The notes beneath the pieces were generated by a model. The model was not told the origin of the DNA. It saw only the letters and a list, made by a program, of their open reading frames with translations, and searched no databases. Positions 7,953 to 16,289 of a DNA stretch of 64,000 nucleotides are shown here, piece after piece; positions within the stretch are counted from its first letter, which is position 1; the number at the start of each line of letters is the position of its first letter. The stretch spans positions 20,955 through 84,954 of the forward strand of contig JACAEM010000010.1 in assembly GCA_013388855.1 (NCBI GenBank), in the 5' to 3' direction. The DNA is from Chloroflexota bacterium. GTDB lineage: Bacteria; Chloroflexota; Anaerolineae; Anaerolineales; Villigracilaceae. A program made the position numbers and the translations under genes.

Positions 7953-8330
7953 TCAAAACAGACTTTCCTGCCTCACCTCGTCACCCGGACCTCTCCACCC
8001 GTATTTCTTCATATACACTTTGTCGTTCACGAAAACGATTCCCTCCTCCTCCAGCAACTGACGCTGACGCTCCGCCCCCGGCCGGTCGCTGATTTTTCCC
8101 TGCGCGTTGATGACCCTCTGCCACGGCACGTCGTCGGGGCAGGCTGCCATCGCACCGCCCACCCAGCGCGGACCAAAGGCTTTGTATGACTCGAAATCCA
8201 CGCCATTGGGCGGCGGGAGCATCAGCGCGATCTGCCCGTACGCGGCGACCTTTCCGCGCGGGATCTGGCGCACGAGGTTCCAGACCTGTTCGTAATAGGC
8301 TTGCGGGTTGGGAGGGGAGGTGAATCTCAT
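7953..8330 (-). CDS. Alkyltransferase-like (ATL) DNA-binding protein, MGMT fold
   Basis: A 125-residue protein with the DNA-binding half of O6-alkylguanine-DNA alkyltransferase: YEQVWNLVRQIPRGKVAAYGQIA, then RWVGGAMAACP. The active-site PCHR motif is replaced by PWQRVI, so the alkyl-accepting cysteine is a tryptophan. This substitution defines ATL proteins, which bind O6-alkylguanine lesions and hand them to nucleotide excision repair. It stands alone on the minus strand, converging on holA. Confidence 0.88.
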   Translation of the reverse strand: MRFTSPPNPQAYYEQVWNLVRQIPRGKVAAYGQIALMLPPPNGVDFESYKAFGPRWVGGAMAACPDDVPWQRVINAQGKISDRPGAERQRQLLEEEGIVFVNDKVYMKKYGWRGPGDEVRQESLF

Positions 8331-8357
8331 GGTAAGTGGTAGAGGGTAAGTGGAGAA

Positions 8358-8639
8358 TTATGAATTGACGAACTCTCCGCCAGTGATGGACTTCTCCAGC
8401 AATTGACGCGAGGCGTCGAACTTCAACTCCACTTCGATCTGCTGGAAACAGCGATTGCTGCCCACGAGTCCCTTGCGGACAAGGTAACCGTTTCCTTCGT
8501 CGTTCAGGCTGAGGTCGTTATCCAGGTCAATGCGCCCCTCGATGATCTCGCCACAGCGTTTGCATTTCACCTGAAAGGTGTGGTAATGCTTTTTGGGTTT
8601 GGCGGGTTCACTGCTGAAGAGTTTTTTGAGGAAGCCCAT
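8358..8639 (-). CDS. Small conserved protein with zinc-ribbon-like CxxC
   Basis: A 93-residue protein not assigned to a named family. The N-terminus is basic (MGFLKKLFSSEPAKPKKHYH) and is followed by VKCKRCGEIIEGRIDL, a half zinc ribbon; a single cysteine lies further on (NRCFQQ). The rest is predicted beta-rich. It lies 27 bases upstream of the ATL gene on the same strand and may be cotranscribed. A palindromic repeat lies directly upstream. Confidence 0.6.
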   Translation of the reverse strand: MGFLKKLFSSEPAKPKKHYHTFQVKCKRCGEIIEGRIDLDNDLSLNDEGNGYLVRKGLVGSNRCFQQIEVELKFDASRQLLEKSITGGEFVNS

Positions 8640-8651
8640 GAATTGTCTCCC

Positions 8652-8714
8652 GTCATCCTGAGCGAAGCGAAGGATCTCTTATTCGATGGGAAAGAGACTC
8701 TTCGCTCAGAGTGA
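8652..8714. repeat. Imperfect palindromic repeat 'GTCATCCTGAGCGAAG...'
   Basis: GTCATCCTGAGCGAAG at the left and CTTCGCTCAGAGTGAC at the right are near inverted copies around an AAGGATCTCTT core. From memory the motif is a frequent intergenic repeat in bacterial genomes. It sits between two minus-strand genes and could act as a transcript end for the aldo/keto reductase's downstream neighbour region. Confidence 0.6.
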
Positions 8715-8721
8715 CATTGTT

Positions 8722-9714
8722 CTAGCCTTTTAGCATCTCTTCGATTCTACCCAACTCCTCCTCGCTGAACTTCAAATTGTTCAACGCGGTGAGGTTGTCT
8801 TCGAGCTGTTTTACACTGCTCGCGCCGATCAGGGAGGATGTCACGGCGGGCTTGCGAAGTGTCCAGGCGATTGCCATTTGCGCGAGGGATTGTCCGCGTT
8901 GTTTGGCGAGTTCGTTGAGTTGTTGCACTTTGGGCAGGTTGGCTTTTACTTGATCGGGCGTGAGCCAGACGCGCTCGGTTTTGGAGGCGCGGGCGTCAGC
9001 GGGGATTCCGCCCAGGTAACGGTCGGTCAGCTGTCCCTGCGCGAGAGGCGAGAAGACGATGCAGCCGATCCCCTCTTCGACGAGCACATCCAGCAGTCCG
9101 TGTTCGATCCAGCGGTCGAACATGTTGTAAGACGGTTGGTGGATGAGGCAGGGAGTCCCCATCCCGCGCAGGATTTGCGCGGCGCGCCGCGTCATTTCAG
9201 GACTGTAGCTGGAGATGCCGACATACAAAGCCTTTCCCTGTCTGACGGTGGAGTCGAGCGCGCCCATGGTCTCTTCGAGCGGCGTGTCGGGATCGGGGCG
9301 GTGACTGTAGAAGATGTCCACGTAGTCGAGCCCCATGCGCTTGAGGGACTGGTCGAGGCTGGCGAGCAGGTATTTGCGCGAGCCCCATTCGCCATACGGA
9401 CCGGGCCACATATCGTAGCCTGCCTTGGTGGAGATGATGAGTTCGTCGCGGTAGGGGTGGAAATCCTGTTTATAGAGCAGCCCGAAATTCGTTTCGGCGG
9501 AACCGGGCGGCGGCCCATAGTTGTTGGCGAGGTCGAAGTGCGTGATGCCGAGGTCAAAGGCGCGGCGGGCGATGGCGCGCATGTTCTCGAAGCGGTCCAC
9601 GCCGCCGAAGTTGTACCACCAGCCGAGCGAGATGGCGGGCAGTTTGAGCCCGCTTCTGCCGACGCGGTTATAGGTCATGGAGTTGTAACGGGTATCTGAG
9701 GCGAGGTAGGGCAT
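8722..9714 (-). CDS. Aldo/keto reductase, YghZ (L-glyceraldehyde 3-phosphate reductase) subfamily
   Basis: NADPH-dependent oxidoreductase of 330 residues with a TIM-barrel. The subfamily signature THFDLANNYGPPPGSAETNF contains the catalytic Tyr region, followed by STKAGYDMWPGPYGEWGSRK, DYVDIFYSHR (catalytic His) and the cofactor region GIGCIVFSPLAQG. Related Gpr proteins detoxify methylglyoxal and reduce L-glyceraldehyde 3-phosphate; the true substrate here is not determined. The start was placed at 9714 because AAGGAT lies 6 bases before it; the longer frame to 9909 runs into surE and lacks homology. Confidence 0.9.
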   Translation of the reverse strand: MPYLASDTRYNSMTYNRVGRSGLKLPAISLGWWYNFGGVDRFENMRAIARRAFDLGITHFDLANNYGPPPGSAETNFGLLYKQDFHPYRDELIISTKAGYDMWPGPYGEWGSRKYLLASLDQSLKRMGLDYVDIFYSHRPDPDTPLEETMGALDSTVRQGKALYVGISSYSPEMTRRAAQILRGMGTPCLIHQPSYNMFDRWIEHGLLDVLVEEGIGCIVFSPLAQGQLTDRYLGGIPADARASKTERVWLTPDQVKANLPKVQQLNELAKQRGQSLAQMAIAWTLRKPAVTSSLIGASSVKQLEDNLTALNNLKFSEEELGRIEEMLKG

Positions 9715-9761
9715 AGGCGTATCCTTATATTTGGCAAGGGCGATACTGCGTCCGCTGTAAA

Positions 9762-10526
9762 TTAAAACTCCCACTTCTTCAACGTATCCATTGCCTTGTA
9801 ATGGGTCAGGTCCAATTCCAGCGGCGTGATGGAGACGTAGCCTTCCTTGAGCGCGCCGAAGTCGGTGCCGGGTTCCATCACTCCGGTGGGATGCTCCCCG
9901 CCGATCCAATAGTAGGGTTTACCGCGCGGGTCAATGCGTTCGTCCAGGGCGTCGCGGTAGACGCGCAATCCCTGACGGGTGATCATGTAGCCCTTGAGTT
10001 CATTCTCCTTGAGGTACGGCACGTTGACGTTCAACACCACGCCCTCCGGCAGACCGTCCACAAGGACTTTTTCCGCCACGCGGCGTCCCACAATGGCGGC
10101 GGTGGAATAATCCAACGCGCCTTTGAATCCTTCGGGCGAGTCAAGCGAAACGGCAATTCCCTTTACGCCCGCAATGACCGCCTCCATCGCGGCGGTGACG
10201 GTTCCCGAATAGGTCACATCATGCCCGATGTTGGCGTTGGGATTGATGCCCGAGATGACCAGGTCCACTTCCTCTTCGAGATAGCCGAGCAAGGGGATGG
10301 CGACACAATCCGAGGGCGCGCCGTCGGATGTGAAAGCGGATGTGCCGTCGGCAAGCGTCGTCTCGCGCACCCGCAACGGACGATCCATCGTCTTGACATG
10401 CCCCGAAGCCGACCAGTTGCGGTCCGGGGCAAAGACGGTCACTTTGCCGAGTTTGCGCATTTCCTGCGCGAGGGCAAGCAGTCCCGGCGCTTGCACGCCG
10501 TCGTCATTGGTTACGAGGATATGCAT
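9762..10526 (-). CDS. surE: 5'/3'-nucleotidase SurE
   Basis: Metal-dependent nucleoside monophosphate phosphatase of 254 residues, the usual size. It starts with the signature ILVTNDDGVQAPG (acidic metal ligands) and carries APDRNWSASGH, TSDGAPSDCVA and ISGINPNANIGHDVTYSGTVTAAMEA, all classic SurE motifs. The C-terminus has the ITPLELDLTHY stretch. On the minus strand a TATAAT lies at 10566-10571, about 40 bases before the ATG, and a terminator separates it from the upstream asparagine-synthetase-like gene, so it probably has its own promoter. Confidence 0.95.
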   Translation of the reverse strand: MHILVTNDDGVQAPGLLALAQEMRKLGKVTVFAPDRNWSASGHVKTMDRPLRVRETTLADGTSAFTSDGAPSDCVAIPLLGYLEEEVDLVISGINPNANIGHDVTYSGTVTAAMEAVIAGVKGIAVSLDSPEGFKGALDYSTAAIVGRRVAEKVLVDGLPEGVVLNVNVPYLKENELKGYMITRQGLRVYRDALDERIDPRGKPYYWIGGEHPTGVMEPGTDFGALKEGYVSITPLELDLTHYKAMDTLKKWEF

Positions 10527-10587
10527 GAGTTGATTCCCGGTTTCAGAGTTTGGAATTGTGATTGGATTATAACCCCACCCTGGTCAT

Positions 10588-10622
10588 GAAAAAATCCGGG
10601 CGGAGCGTGCTCGACCCGGATT
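10588..10622 (-). terminator. Rho-independent terminator of the AsnB-like operon
   Basis: On the minus strand AATCCGGG pairs with CCCGGATT, with an inner GAGC/GCTC stem, followed by a run of T (A-run at 10588-10594 on the plus strand). It lies 24 bases after the stop at 10646. Confidence 0.85.
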
Positions 10623-10645
10623 GAAGATTTTGTGAAAGCGAAAGA

Positions 10646-12433
10646 TTACGAGCGGCTGTTTTGCGGGAGCGTAAACAGCGACGCGAACGTTTGGACGGCT
10701 TGCAATCTTCTAAGCGCCCGCACATCCTCACCGGACTGCATGACCGCCTGAAAGTCCTGCTCTACCTGACGCATATCCAGCCATTCCGAAACCCGGTCCC
10801 AAACCTCGAAGATGGGCCACAACGAGGCCTTTCCGTAGGTGTGGATGGGCTCGACATCGACGCCGATGTGGATGTTATCGGTGCCTTTCATAAACCGGTT
10901 GCGAAGGGAGGCAGGCAACATTTGCCCAATTCGTTTTTTGATCAGATACTTGCCGGTCAGGATGTACGGTTCACTGGCGTAGGACCCCGGGATGACCGCC
11001 AGCCGCCCGTAGTGTCGTTTGAAAACATCGCCCAGTAACCGGCGGTGGTCGAACGCCACTCGCGGAAGCGACAGGCAAAACCGAACGTAGGCGCGGTCAA
11101 GGTACGGCGTCGCGACGCCCCGCCAATATCCCATCAGGGTGGATAGGAAACCGATAAAGAGACGCTGACGGTTCCACAACGGCAGATACAGCATTTTCTG
11201 AAAGTTGGCGCCGGGGAAGGATTCGATCTGTGCTCTGATATTGGCGGCATTGGCTTCGAGCGCCTCCTCCACGGGAAATTTGGCGACAGCCCGGAGTTGA
11301 TCGGGTTGCCAGTCGGAATACCATTCGTATCCGATCTGGTAACTTTTTCGGGAATGGATCTTCACCGCTTCGTACAACCCGTCGCCTGCCAGCACATCCC
11401 CGATGAAGCCGTTCAGCATCGGCGCGGCAGGCTCCCCCTGTAACTGATCCAGGAAACTCATCAGGTACATCCCCTGGAAGTGCATGGCTCGCCCGAACCA
11501 ATCGGACCATTGCGGCGTGTATTTGACCAGAAAATCCCTGGGCAGAGGCACATGTTTCCACGGGAAGCCCAGTGTCTTTGCGATTTCCTGCGAGAAGATG
11601 ACATCGTTGTTGTTCGCGTCGCCCCAGGAGTAGGTGTATACGTTCGCACCGATATCCGCGACCACTCCGGCAATCAGGCGGGAATCCAAGCCGGATGATA
11701 GTGGCAGGATCCACGTGGATTGGGTCTTCAATATGTCGGCAATGACCTGGCGCGTGATGGCGTACATCTCATCGACGAGGTCATCCCAGCTTGTTTCCCA
11801 GCGTTCCTGGCTGGGCAATACGGTCCAGAGTTTTTTTGTGCGGAATCCTTCTTCATCCCAGGCGGTCAGGCTGTCGGGCGGGATGGTCTTCACGTTTTTG
11901 TACAGAGTCCAGTCGGTCTGGAAGTAGCCATTGACCAGCAGGGAAACCAGCCCCGGCAGGAAGAAATCGTCGGTGGTGCATCCTGCCGCGGCAACGGGGA
12001 CAGGTTCGAGGGTGGATGCGATGCGTCCGTTGGGGATGTCGGCGTAGTAGGTGGTGATGCTTCCCAGCCAGTCGTTCCAGATTGTCCAGCGTTTGCCGTC
12101 CGCGCTGACGCGCAGGAGGATGACTCGTCCCTCCCACGGCAGGATGAAGTCTTCGGGACGGTCCAGCTTTAACAGTTTTTCCTGAACATCGTGCCACGGG
12201 ACATCATGGTGCGGAGAGCCGATCAATGCCAGGGTCGAGCCGTCTGGCATGGCGTGGATGCAGTCGGCGAGGGAGGAATGTCCCCATAAATGTAATGTAG
12301 CGGGGCCAATGGCTAGGGATGTTTTCTCAAGGTGTGTGAAACGCGACAGGGCGCGGTCTTCCGCTATATTTGCCCTTGTGACCGCACCCGGGGGTACGTC
12401 AATAAAAATTGTGAAGCCAACGATGGATCCCAT
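10646..12433 (-). CDS. Asparagine-synthetase-like ATP-dependent amide-forming enzyme lacking the glutaminase cysteine
   Basis: A 595-residue member of the asparagine synthetase B superfamily. The C-terminal synthetase domain has the ATP-pyrophosphatase loop LPLSSGLDSRL (about 244-253), followed by YTYSWGDANNNDVIFSQEIAKTLG. The N-terminal ~190 residues keep part of the Ntn glutaminase fold (WEGRVILLRVSADG, then NDWLGSITTYYA), but there is no Cys at position 2: the protein starts MGSIVGF. True AsnB needs Cys2 to release ammonia from glutamine; relatives without it include beta-lactam synthetase-type enzymes. Substrate unknown. It is the last gene of a minus-strand set with an enolase-like protein and a histidine phosphatase and ends in a strong terminator. 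Confidence 0.82.
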   Translation of the reverse strand: MGSIVGFTIFIDVPPGAVTRANIAEDRALSRFTHLEKTSLAIGPATLHLWGHSSLADCIHAMPDGSTLALIGSPHHDVPWHDVQEKLLKLDRPEDFILPWEGRVILLRVSADGKRWTIWNDWLGSITTYYADIPNGRIASTLEPVPVAAAGCTTDDFFLPGLVSLLVNGYFQTDWTLYKNVKTIPPDSLTAWDEEGFRTKKLWTVLPSQERWETSWDDLVDEMYAITRQVIADILKTQSTWILPLSSGLDSRLIAGVVADIGANVYTYSWGDANNNDVIFSQEIAKTLGFPWKHVPLPRDFLVKYTPQWSDWFGRAMHFQGMYLMSFLDQLQGEPAAPMLNGFIGDVLAGDGLYEAVKIHSRKSYQIGYEWYSDWQPDQLRAVAKFPVEEALEANAANIRAQIESFPGANFQKMLYLPLWNRQRLFIGFLSTLMGYWRGVATPYLDRAYVRFCLSLPRVAFDHRRLLGDVFKRHYGRLAVIPGSYASEPYILTGKYLIKKRIGQMLPASLRNRFMKGTDNIHIGVDVEPIHTYGKASLWPIFEVWDRVSEWLDMRQVEQDFQAVMQSGEDVRALRRLQAVQTFASLFTLPQNSRS

Positions 12434-12560
12434 GTACTCCTCTTTTGATCACCCACCTTGTCGGCGGCAGTTTTGCTCCGAGTTGTTTTCCTGATACACG
12501 AAGTGGGGAAATTTTATCACTGAGCCTTGAGATAAAAAGAGTAGATTGGTTACACCAGCA

Positions 12561-13187
12561 TTACCATTTAAGCGGTTCGGAGCCGAGCAGCCTTGTGACT
12601 TTTTCTGAGACCAGTTGTTCGCCGTCGAACTGGAATTTCGCCAATTCCAGGTTGGATGGATACGAACCCAGCGACTCGATGCAGTTCAGCCCGCGCAAGA
12701 GTCCGTGGAACATTTGGAGGAAGACGCCGTGCGACACCACCAGGATGTTGGCTCCGGCATATGCCTGAAAGATCAGCTGCCGGAATCGTTTCGCCCGCTC
12801 CCACACATCTTCGAAGGGTTCGCCTCCCTTCGGGTTGACCGTGTGAAGATCGTTGCCGACGTTGATCATCAGGACGGGCGGTTGCAGGGTCTGAACGTCC
12901 TCCCAGGTTAGCCCTTCCATGATGCCGAAGTTGCGCTCGTTGCACAGTTCATTTTGAATGATGGGGGTGGAATTGCCGATCAGGAGCTGCGCGGTCTGGA
13001 TCGCCCGTTTCAATTTCGAGGTGATGACCATGTCGAATTTGACATCCGCAAGTTTCGCGGCCGCCTGGCGTGCATCGTTGACACCGGATTCGCTCAGCGG
13101 GATGTCGATGGAACCGGCATAGCGTCTCTCGGCATTGTATTGTGTGTGAGCATGGCGCAGGGTGCTGATGGAAGTGGTGACTGTCAT
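12561..13187 (-). CDS. Histidine phosphatase (phosphoglycerate mutase-like) family protein
   Basis: A 208-residue protein of the histidine phosphatase superfamily. The catalytic motif is LRHAHT (Arg11, His12), with alanine where the family usually has glycine. The second signature is ITSKLKRAIQTA, the acid is probably Glu84 in NERNFG, and the second catalytic histidine is His153 in VVSHGVF. It overlaps the end of the enolase-like gene by 4 bases, so translation is coupled. The neighbour suggests a phosphoglycerate-type substrate, but that is inference. The 127-base gap before the AsnB-like gene holds no other gene. Confidence 0.88.
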   Translation of the reverse strand: MTVTTSISTLRHAHTQYNAERRYAGSIDIPLSESGVNDARQAAAKLADVKFDMVITSKLKRAIQTAQLLIGNSTPIIQNELCNERNFGIMEGLTWEDVQTLQPPVLMINVGNDLHTVNPKGGEPFEDVWERAKRFRQLIFQAYAGANILVVSHGVFLQMFHGLLRGLNCIESLGSYPSNLELAKFQFDGEQLVSEKVTRLLGSEPLKW

Positions 13188-14362
13188 AGCGGCTCCGTCA
13201 ATCGAATGATTTCATTCAGCCGCACCACGGAGGAGTAATCCGTCTCGAGTGGACCAATCTTGATGTACTGCGCTCCGACCATGCAGGTGAGCAGGGAGAT
13301 AAACGTCTCCTCGGTGCTGATGGAACGGTGGGAGGTGATCACGATCTGCCCTGTGTGCTGGGCGGCTTCCACGGCGCGGCGGGTTGCGGTGATCGTACCT
13401 GCCTGATTGGGTTTGATGATCGCGGCATGGGTGTGATGCCCCGCCGCGCCGATCTCGATCCGTTCGGCGCTGGACGAATAATAGTTATCGCCGATGACGA
13501 TGACATCTTCCTGGGATGTGGTCAGGGCGCGCCAGGTTTCGGCGTCCTGTTCGCGGAACGGGTCTTCCAGGAAACGCAGGTGATATTCCCGGATCAGACC
13601 CTTCCAATATTCCATGAATTGTTCGCTGGAATACGTCGAATTATCGGTGATGGCGAGGCGATATCCCTCCGGTGTCCAAAGATCGCCTGCCGAGGCGTCG
13701 ATCATGAGGTCGTACTTGCCGGATAATCCCAAACTTTCCACAGTGTCAAGCAGGAATTCGATGGGCGCCCGGTTGTCCTTCTTTGAAAAGATATTCACGG
13801 GGTTGCCGGAGACGACAGTCTTTGTCTGGGTGTTGAGCCTGGCTTTGACCGCTTTTTGAATCTTGTTGTGTTCACCGATCACTTCCTGGATATCGTCACT
13901 TTTCGCCACCAGCATGAACTCGGAGAAATCGCTCAACACCGGGTTGGTGTAGGCATGCCAGCCGCCGTTGAGGATGTTCAAACACAGACGCGGTGGGCGG
14001 AGTTGGGATGGCTGCCTGTCGAACAACTCGAATGCGGAACGGGTCTGTCTCTCCGCATTGAAGAACGCCAGCGAGAGACTGTAGGCATTATTCCGCCCAA
14101 AAGTGGAGATGTTCTGTTGCAGGTATTGATCGAACTCCACCTGACTGATTGATTTCCCCATTATGCCATCGTTTTGAATTGCCTGGATGATCGTTTCCGG
14201 GGTGATGGAAACCTTCCGGTCCTCGTAGATGCTGATCGTTTCCCCTTGGGGCGCGGCGCCCGTTCCTGTACTTCCATCCTCCAACCGGAGGATGAACTCG
14301 GTGGTGAACCGAACATGAGAATTTAGAATGGTCCTGTATTGGATGGTTCGGACTTTGGGCAT
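13184..14362 (-). CDS. Divergent enolase-like protein
   Basis: A 392-residue enolase homologue. Kept residues include His136 (LNGGWHAY), Glu148 (SEFM), metal ligands Asp222 (IDASAG), Glu266 (LEDPF) and Asp292 (GDNYY), the catalytic Lys317 in IKPNQAGT, His345 in SHRS and Lys368. The GDEGG loop that carries the general-acid glutamate of glycolytic enolase is missing: the aligned region reads GNPVNIFSKKDNRAP (about 187-200). The reaction may therefore differ from 2-phosphoglycerate dehydration. Overall identity to enolase looks low. The start at 14362 follows AGGAGGG by 5 bases. It is first in an operon with a histidine phosphatase and probably the AsnB-like protein. Confidence 0.85.
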   Translation of the reverse strand: MPKVRTIQYRTILNSHVRFTTEFILRLEDGSTGTGAAPQGETISIYEDRKVSITPETIIQAIQNDGIMGKSISQVEFDQYLQQNISTFGRNNAYSLSLAFFNAERQTRSAFELFDRQPSQLRPPRLCLNILNGGWHAYTNPVLSDFSEFMLVAKSDDIQEVIGEHNKIQKAVKARLNTQTKTVVSGNPVNIFSKKDNRAPIEFLLDTVESLGLSGKYDLMIDASAGDLWTPEGYRLAITDNSTYSSEQFMEYWKGLIREYHLRFLEDPFREQDAETWRALTTSQEDVIVIGDNYYSSSAERIEIGAAGHHTHAAIIKPNQAGTITATRRAVEAAQHTGQIVITSHRSISTEETFISLLTCMVGAQYIKIGPLETDYSSVVRLNEIIRLTEPL

Positions 14363-14395
14363 ATCACCCTCCTGCATGGTTGTATAGCATACTCC

Positions 14396-14430
14396 TTGAC
14401 TATTATAATCCCGTCTTATAATGTTCCCAA
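14396..14430. promoter_or_regulatory. Back-to-back promoters between the enolase-like operon and a lipoprotein gene
   Basis: Plus strand: TTGACT (14396-14401), 15 bases, TATAAT (14417-14422), then the ATG at 14430, a leaderless arrangement. Minus strand: TTGGGA (complement of 14425-14430), exactly 17 bases, TATAAT (complement of 14402-14407), giving a leader of about 33 bases before 14362. The two overlap, so they may compete. Confidence 0.65.
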
Positions 14431-15503
14431 TGCGTTATAACCCAGGTATCGCCCATTCTTTCCTGACTGTTTCCTTCTTTCTGCTTCTTTCCTCCTGCAC
14501 TCCCACTCCGCCAGCGCCTCTCGCTACATCGCTCTTTATCTACCGCTTTGACCCTCCCTCTTTCATTGAATTTTCTGTGGATTTTCGACCGATCCGGGAA
14601 ATTCCATTTTCCATCCCTCCCGATTGCGGGCTGGACGATGCCTATTCCGCGCCGATTGGAAAGTTTCTGGCGGTCGAATTGCACTGTCCCGGCGGACAGA
14701 CGGTTCTTTTTCTGGACGTCGAAACTGGTTCCGTCACCCAGCCTGTCACCGACACGGACAGTCACTTCCTGGCGTGGACCAGCGACGGTGAAGCCGCCTA
14801 CCTCAAAGTCGATTCACTGGGCAGCCCCGAAATTCTCCGCGTGTTGACCGACGGCGCCCGGGACCCGCTGGCGGTCCATGAATTTACGTATGACCTTTCG
14901 GCGCAACCCGCCTCACGTGACTTCACCTTTACCTTCTCGCGCGGGCTTGGCTATGGAAGCGAGATGTATCTTGCCAGACACGACGGCCGCCTCACACAAT
15001 TACTGTATGCCGATCCATACAACTATCTATCCTTTGCGCGTTTTTCTCCCGATGGAAGCCGGATTGCCTTCATCAAAACGCCCGATTCGCAGACTCCCTT
15101 CACAGTGGGGGAGTTATGGGTCATCCATGCAGACGGCTCGAATGCACGCAACCTTGCGGATGCGGATGCCGGTCACGGATTCGCGGAAAACTGGTCGCCA
15201 GATGGGACTCATATTGCTTTTGTGAAACGGGAAAACCCCGAAGACGAAAGTGCCGATCAAAACAGCGAGGCGTTGATCAGCAACATTTACGTCGTCGATG
15301 CCGAAAGTGGAAAGTGGACACAGGTCACCCATTTCACAACCGGACGCGCAGAGACTCCGCACTGGTCACCGGATGGGAACACTTTGACTTTTGCCGTGGT
15401 CATAAATGGTAGAATGGAAGTGCAGATCGCAGACATGGCGACAGGGGAGATTCGATCTCTTTTAACGGAATCAGCCTGCTGTCCCGCGTGGATGCGAAAG
15501 TAA
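14430..15503 (+). CDS. TolB-like beta-propeller lipoprotein
   Basis: Predicted exported lipoprotein of about 357 residues. A signal peptide ends in a lipobox (LLLSSC, Cys near residue 23). The mature part is built of WD40-like/TolB propeller repeats with the marker phrases FSPDGSRIAF, WSPDGTHIAF and WSPDGNTLTF. Such proteins usually scaffold interactions at the cell surface; no partner can be named. The ATG at 14430 lies 7 bases after TATAAT; the ATG at 14421 falls inside that -10 element and is unlikely. A second lipoprotein gene follows after 46 bases. Confidence 0.8.
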   Translation: MRYNPGIAHSFLTVSFFLLLSSCTPTPPAPLATSLFIYRFDPPSFIEFSVDFRPIREIPFSIPPDCGLDDAYSAPIGKFLAVELHCPGGQTVLFLDVETGSVTQPVTDTDSHFLAWTSDGEAAYLKVDSLGSPEILRVLTDGARDPLAVHEFTYDLSAQPASRDFTFTFSRGLGYGSEMYLARHDGRLTQLLYADPYNYLSFARFSPDGSRIAFIKTPDSQTPFTVGELWVIHADGSNARNLADADAGHGFAENWSPDGTHIAFVKRENPEDESADQNSEALISNIYVVDAESGKWTQVTHFTTGRAETPHWSPDGNTLTFAVVINGRMEVQIADMATGEIRSLLTESACCPAWMRK

Positions 15504-15549
15504 GAGTCTGTCACCGTGTTTTGTGGCAGGCCGCGAAAGTGAGTCCCAC

Positions 15550-16245
15550 ATGATTCGGCGAATCATATTCATCCTCATCCTGGCTTTGGTGCTGAACTCC
15601 TGCGGCGGCGCGCCTGCGCCCGCAGCAACGGAAGCTCCTGCTGAGGCCGAAGAACCCGCCGCGACAGCGCCTCCCATACAGCCGTTCGCCGCGGATACCC
15701 AACCTTTGGAAACCCCAACCGCTGTTTCGACCCCCACCCCCGCGCCGACTCTCCCCCCATCCATCACGCCGACGGAAACACCCCTGCCTCCACTCGAACT
15801 GCCGACCGAGGCGGTGAACGCGCCCGCGCAGATGGTGTGGGATGGCACGCCCACCTACCTCGGCGACTCAACCCCGGGCTATTCCTTCCGTGTCACGTAC
15901 AACCCCGACATCTGGGCGTTGACAACCGATCAGTTTGGCTATCCCGCCATCGGACATCGGAACATTCCGTATTGTGTCATCTCTGTTACATCGGGGCGCG
16001 GCATGCCGGGCAATGTCACGGTCGAGCATGATGTTCTCTATACCGACACGGTCACCTTCGATGTCGGCACCGCGTATGAAAACGGGGTCATGAAGTTCGT
16101 GACCTATACAGGAGGAGACGGAACGATCATTACCGCTTTTGAAGTGTCTTTTCAAGAGCAAAGCGAAACCTGCCTTGCAGATGCTGTGACGGTTCTTTCC
16201 ACGCTCCGGTCTGTTCCCAGTTCCCAAGCCACCCCTCAGCCTTGA
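15550..16245 (+). CDS. Lipoprotein with Pro/Thr-rich linker, unknown function
   Basis: A 231-residue predicted lipoprotein: hydrophobic signal peptide MIRRIIFILILALVLNSC with a lipobox cysteine at 18. It is followed by a low-complexity Ala/Pro/Glu/Thr linker (about 20-90) and a globular C-terminal domain (about 100-225) with two cysteines (YCVIS, ETCLAD). I do not recognise the domain. A GTG at 15523 would add nine residues before the signal peptide and is less likely. A perfect hairpin follows the stop. Confidence 0.7.
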   Translation: MIRRIIFILILALVLNSCGGAPAPAATEAPAEAEEPAATAPPIQPFAADTQPLETPTAVSTPTPAPTLPPSITPTETPLPPLELPTEAVNAPAQMVWDGTPTYLGDSTPGYSFRVTYNPDIWALTTDQFGYPAIGHRNIPYCVISVTSGRGMPGNVTVEHDVLYTDTVTFDVGTAYENGVMKFVTYTGGDGTIITAFEVSFQEQSETCLADAVTVLSTLRSVPSSQATPQP

Positions 16246-16253
16246 TGTAAAAT

Positions 16254-16286
16254 AGATGACAGTCACTTCAAAAGTGACTGTCATCT
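16254..16286 (+). terminator. Perfect 15-bp hairpin between the lipoprotein and peptidase genes
   Basis: AGATGACAGTCACTT pairs exactly with AAGTGACTGTCATCT around CAA. It starts 9 bases after the stop and ends 4 bases before the next start codon. It lacks a real T-run, so it could end transcription weakly or limit translation of the next gene. A -10-like TAAAAT (16248-16253) lies at its left edge. Confidence 0.5.
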
Positions 16287-16289
16287 TAA

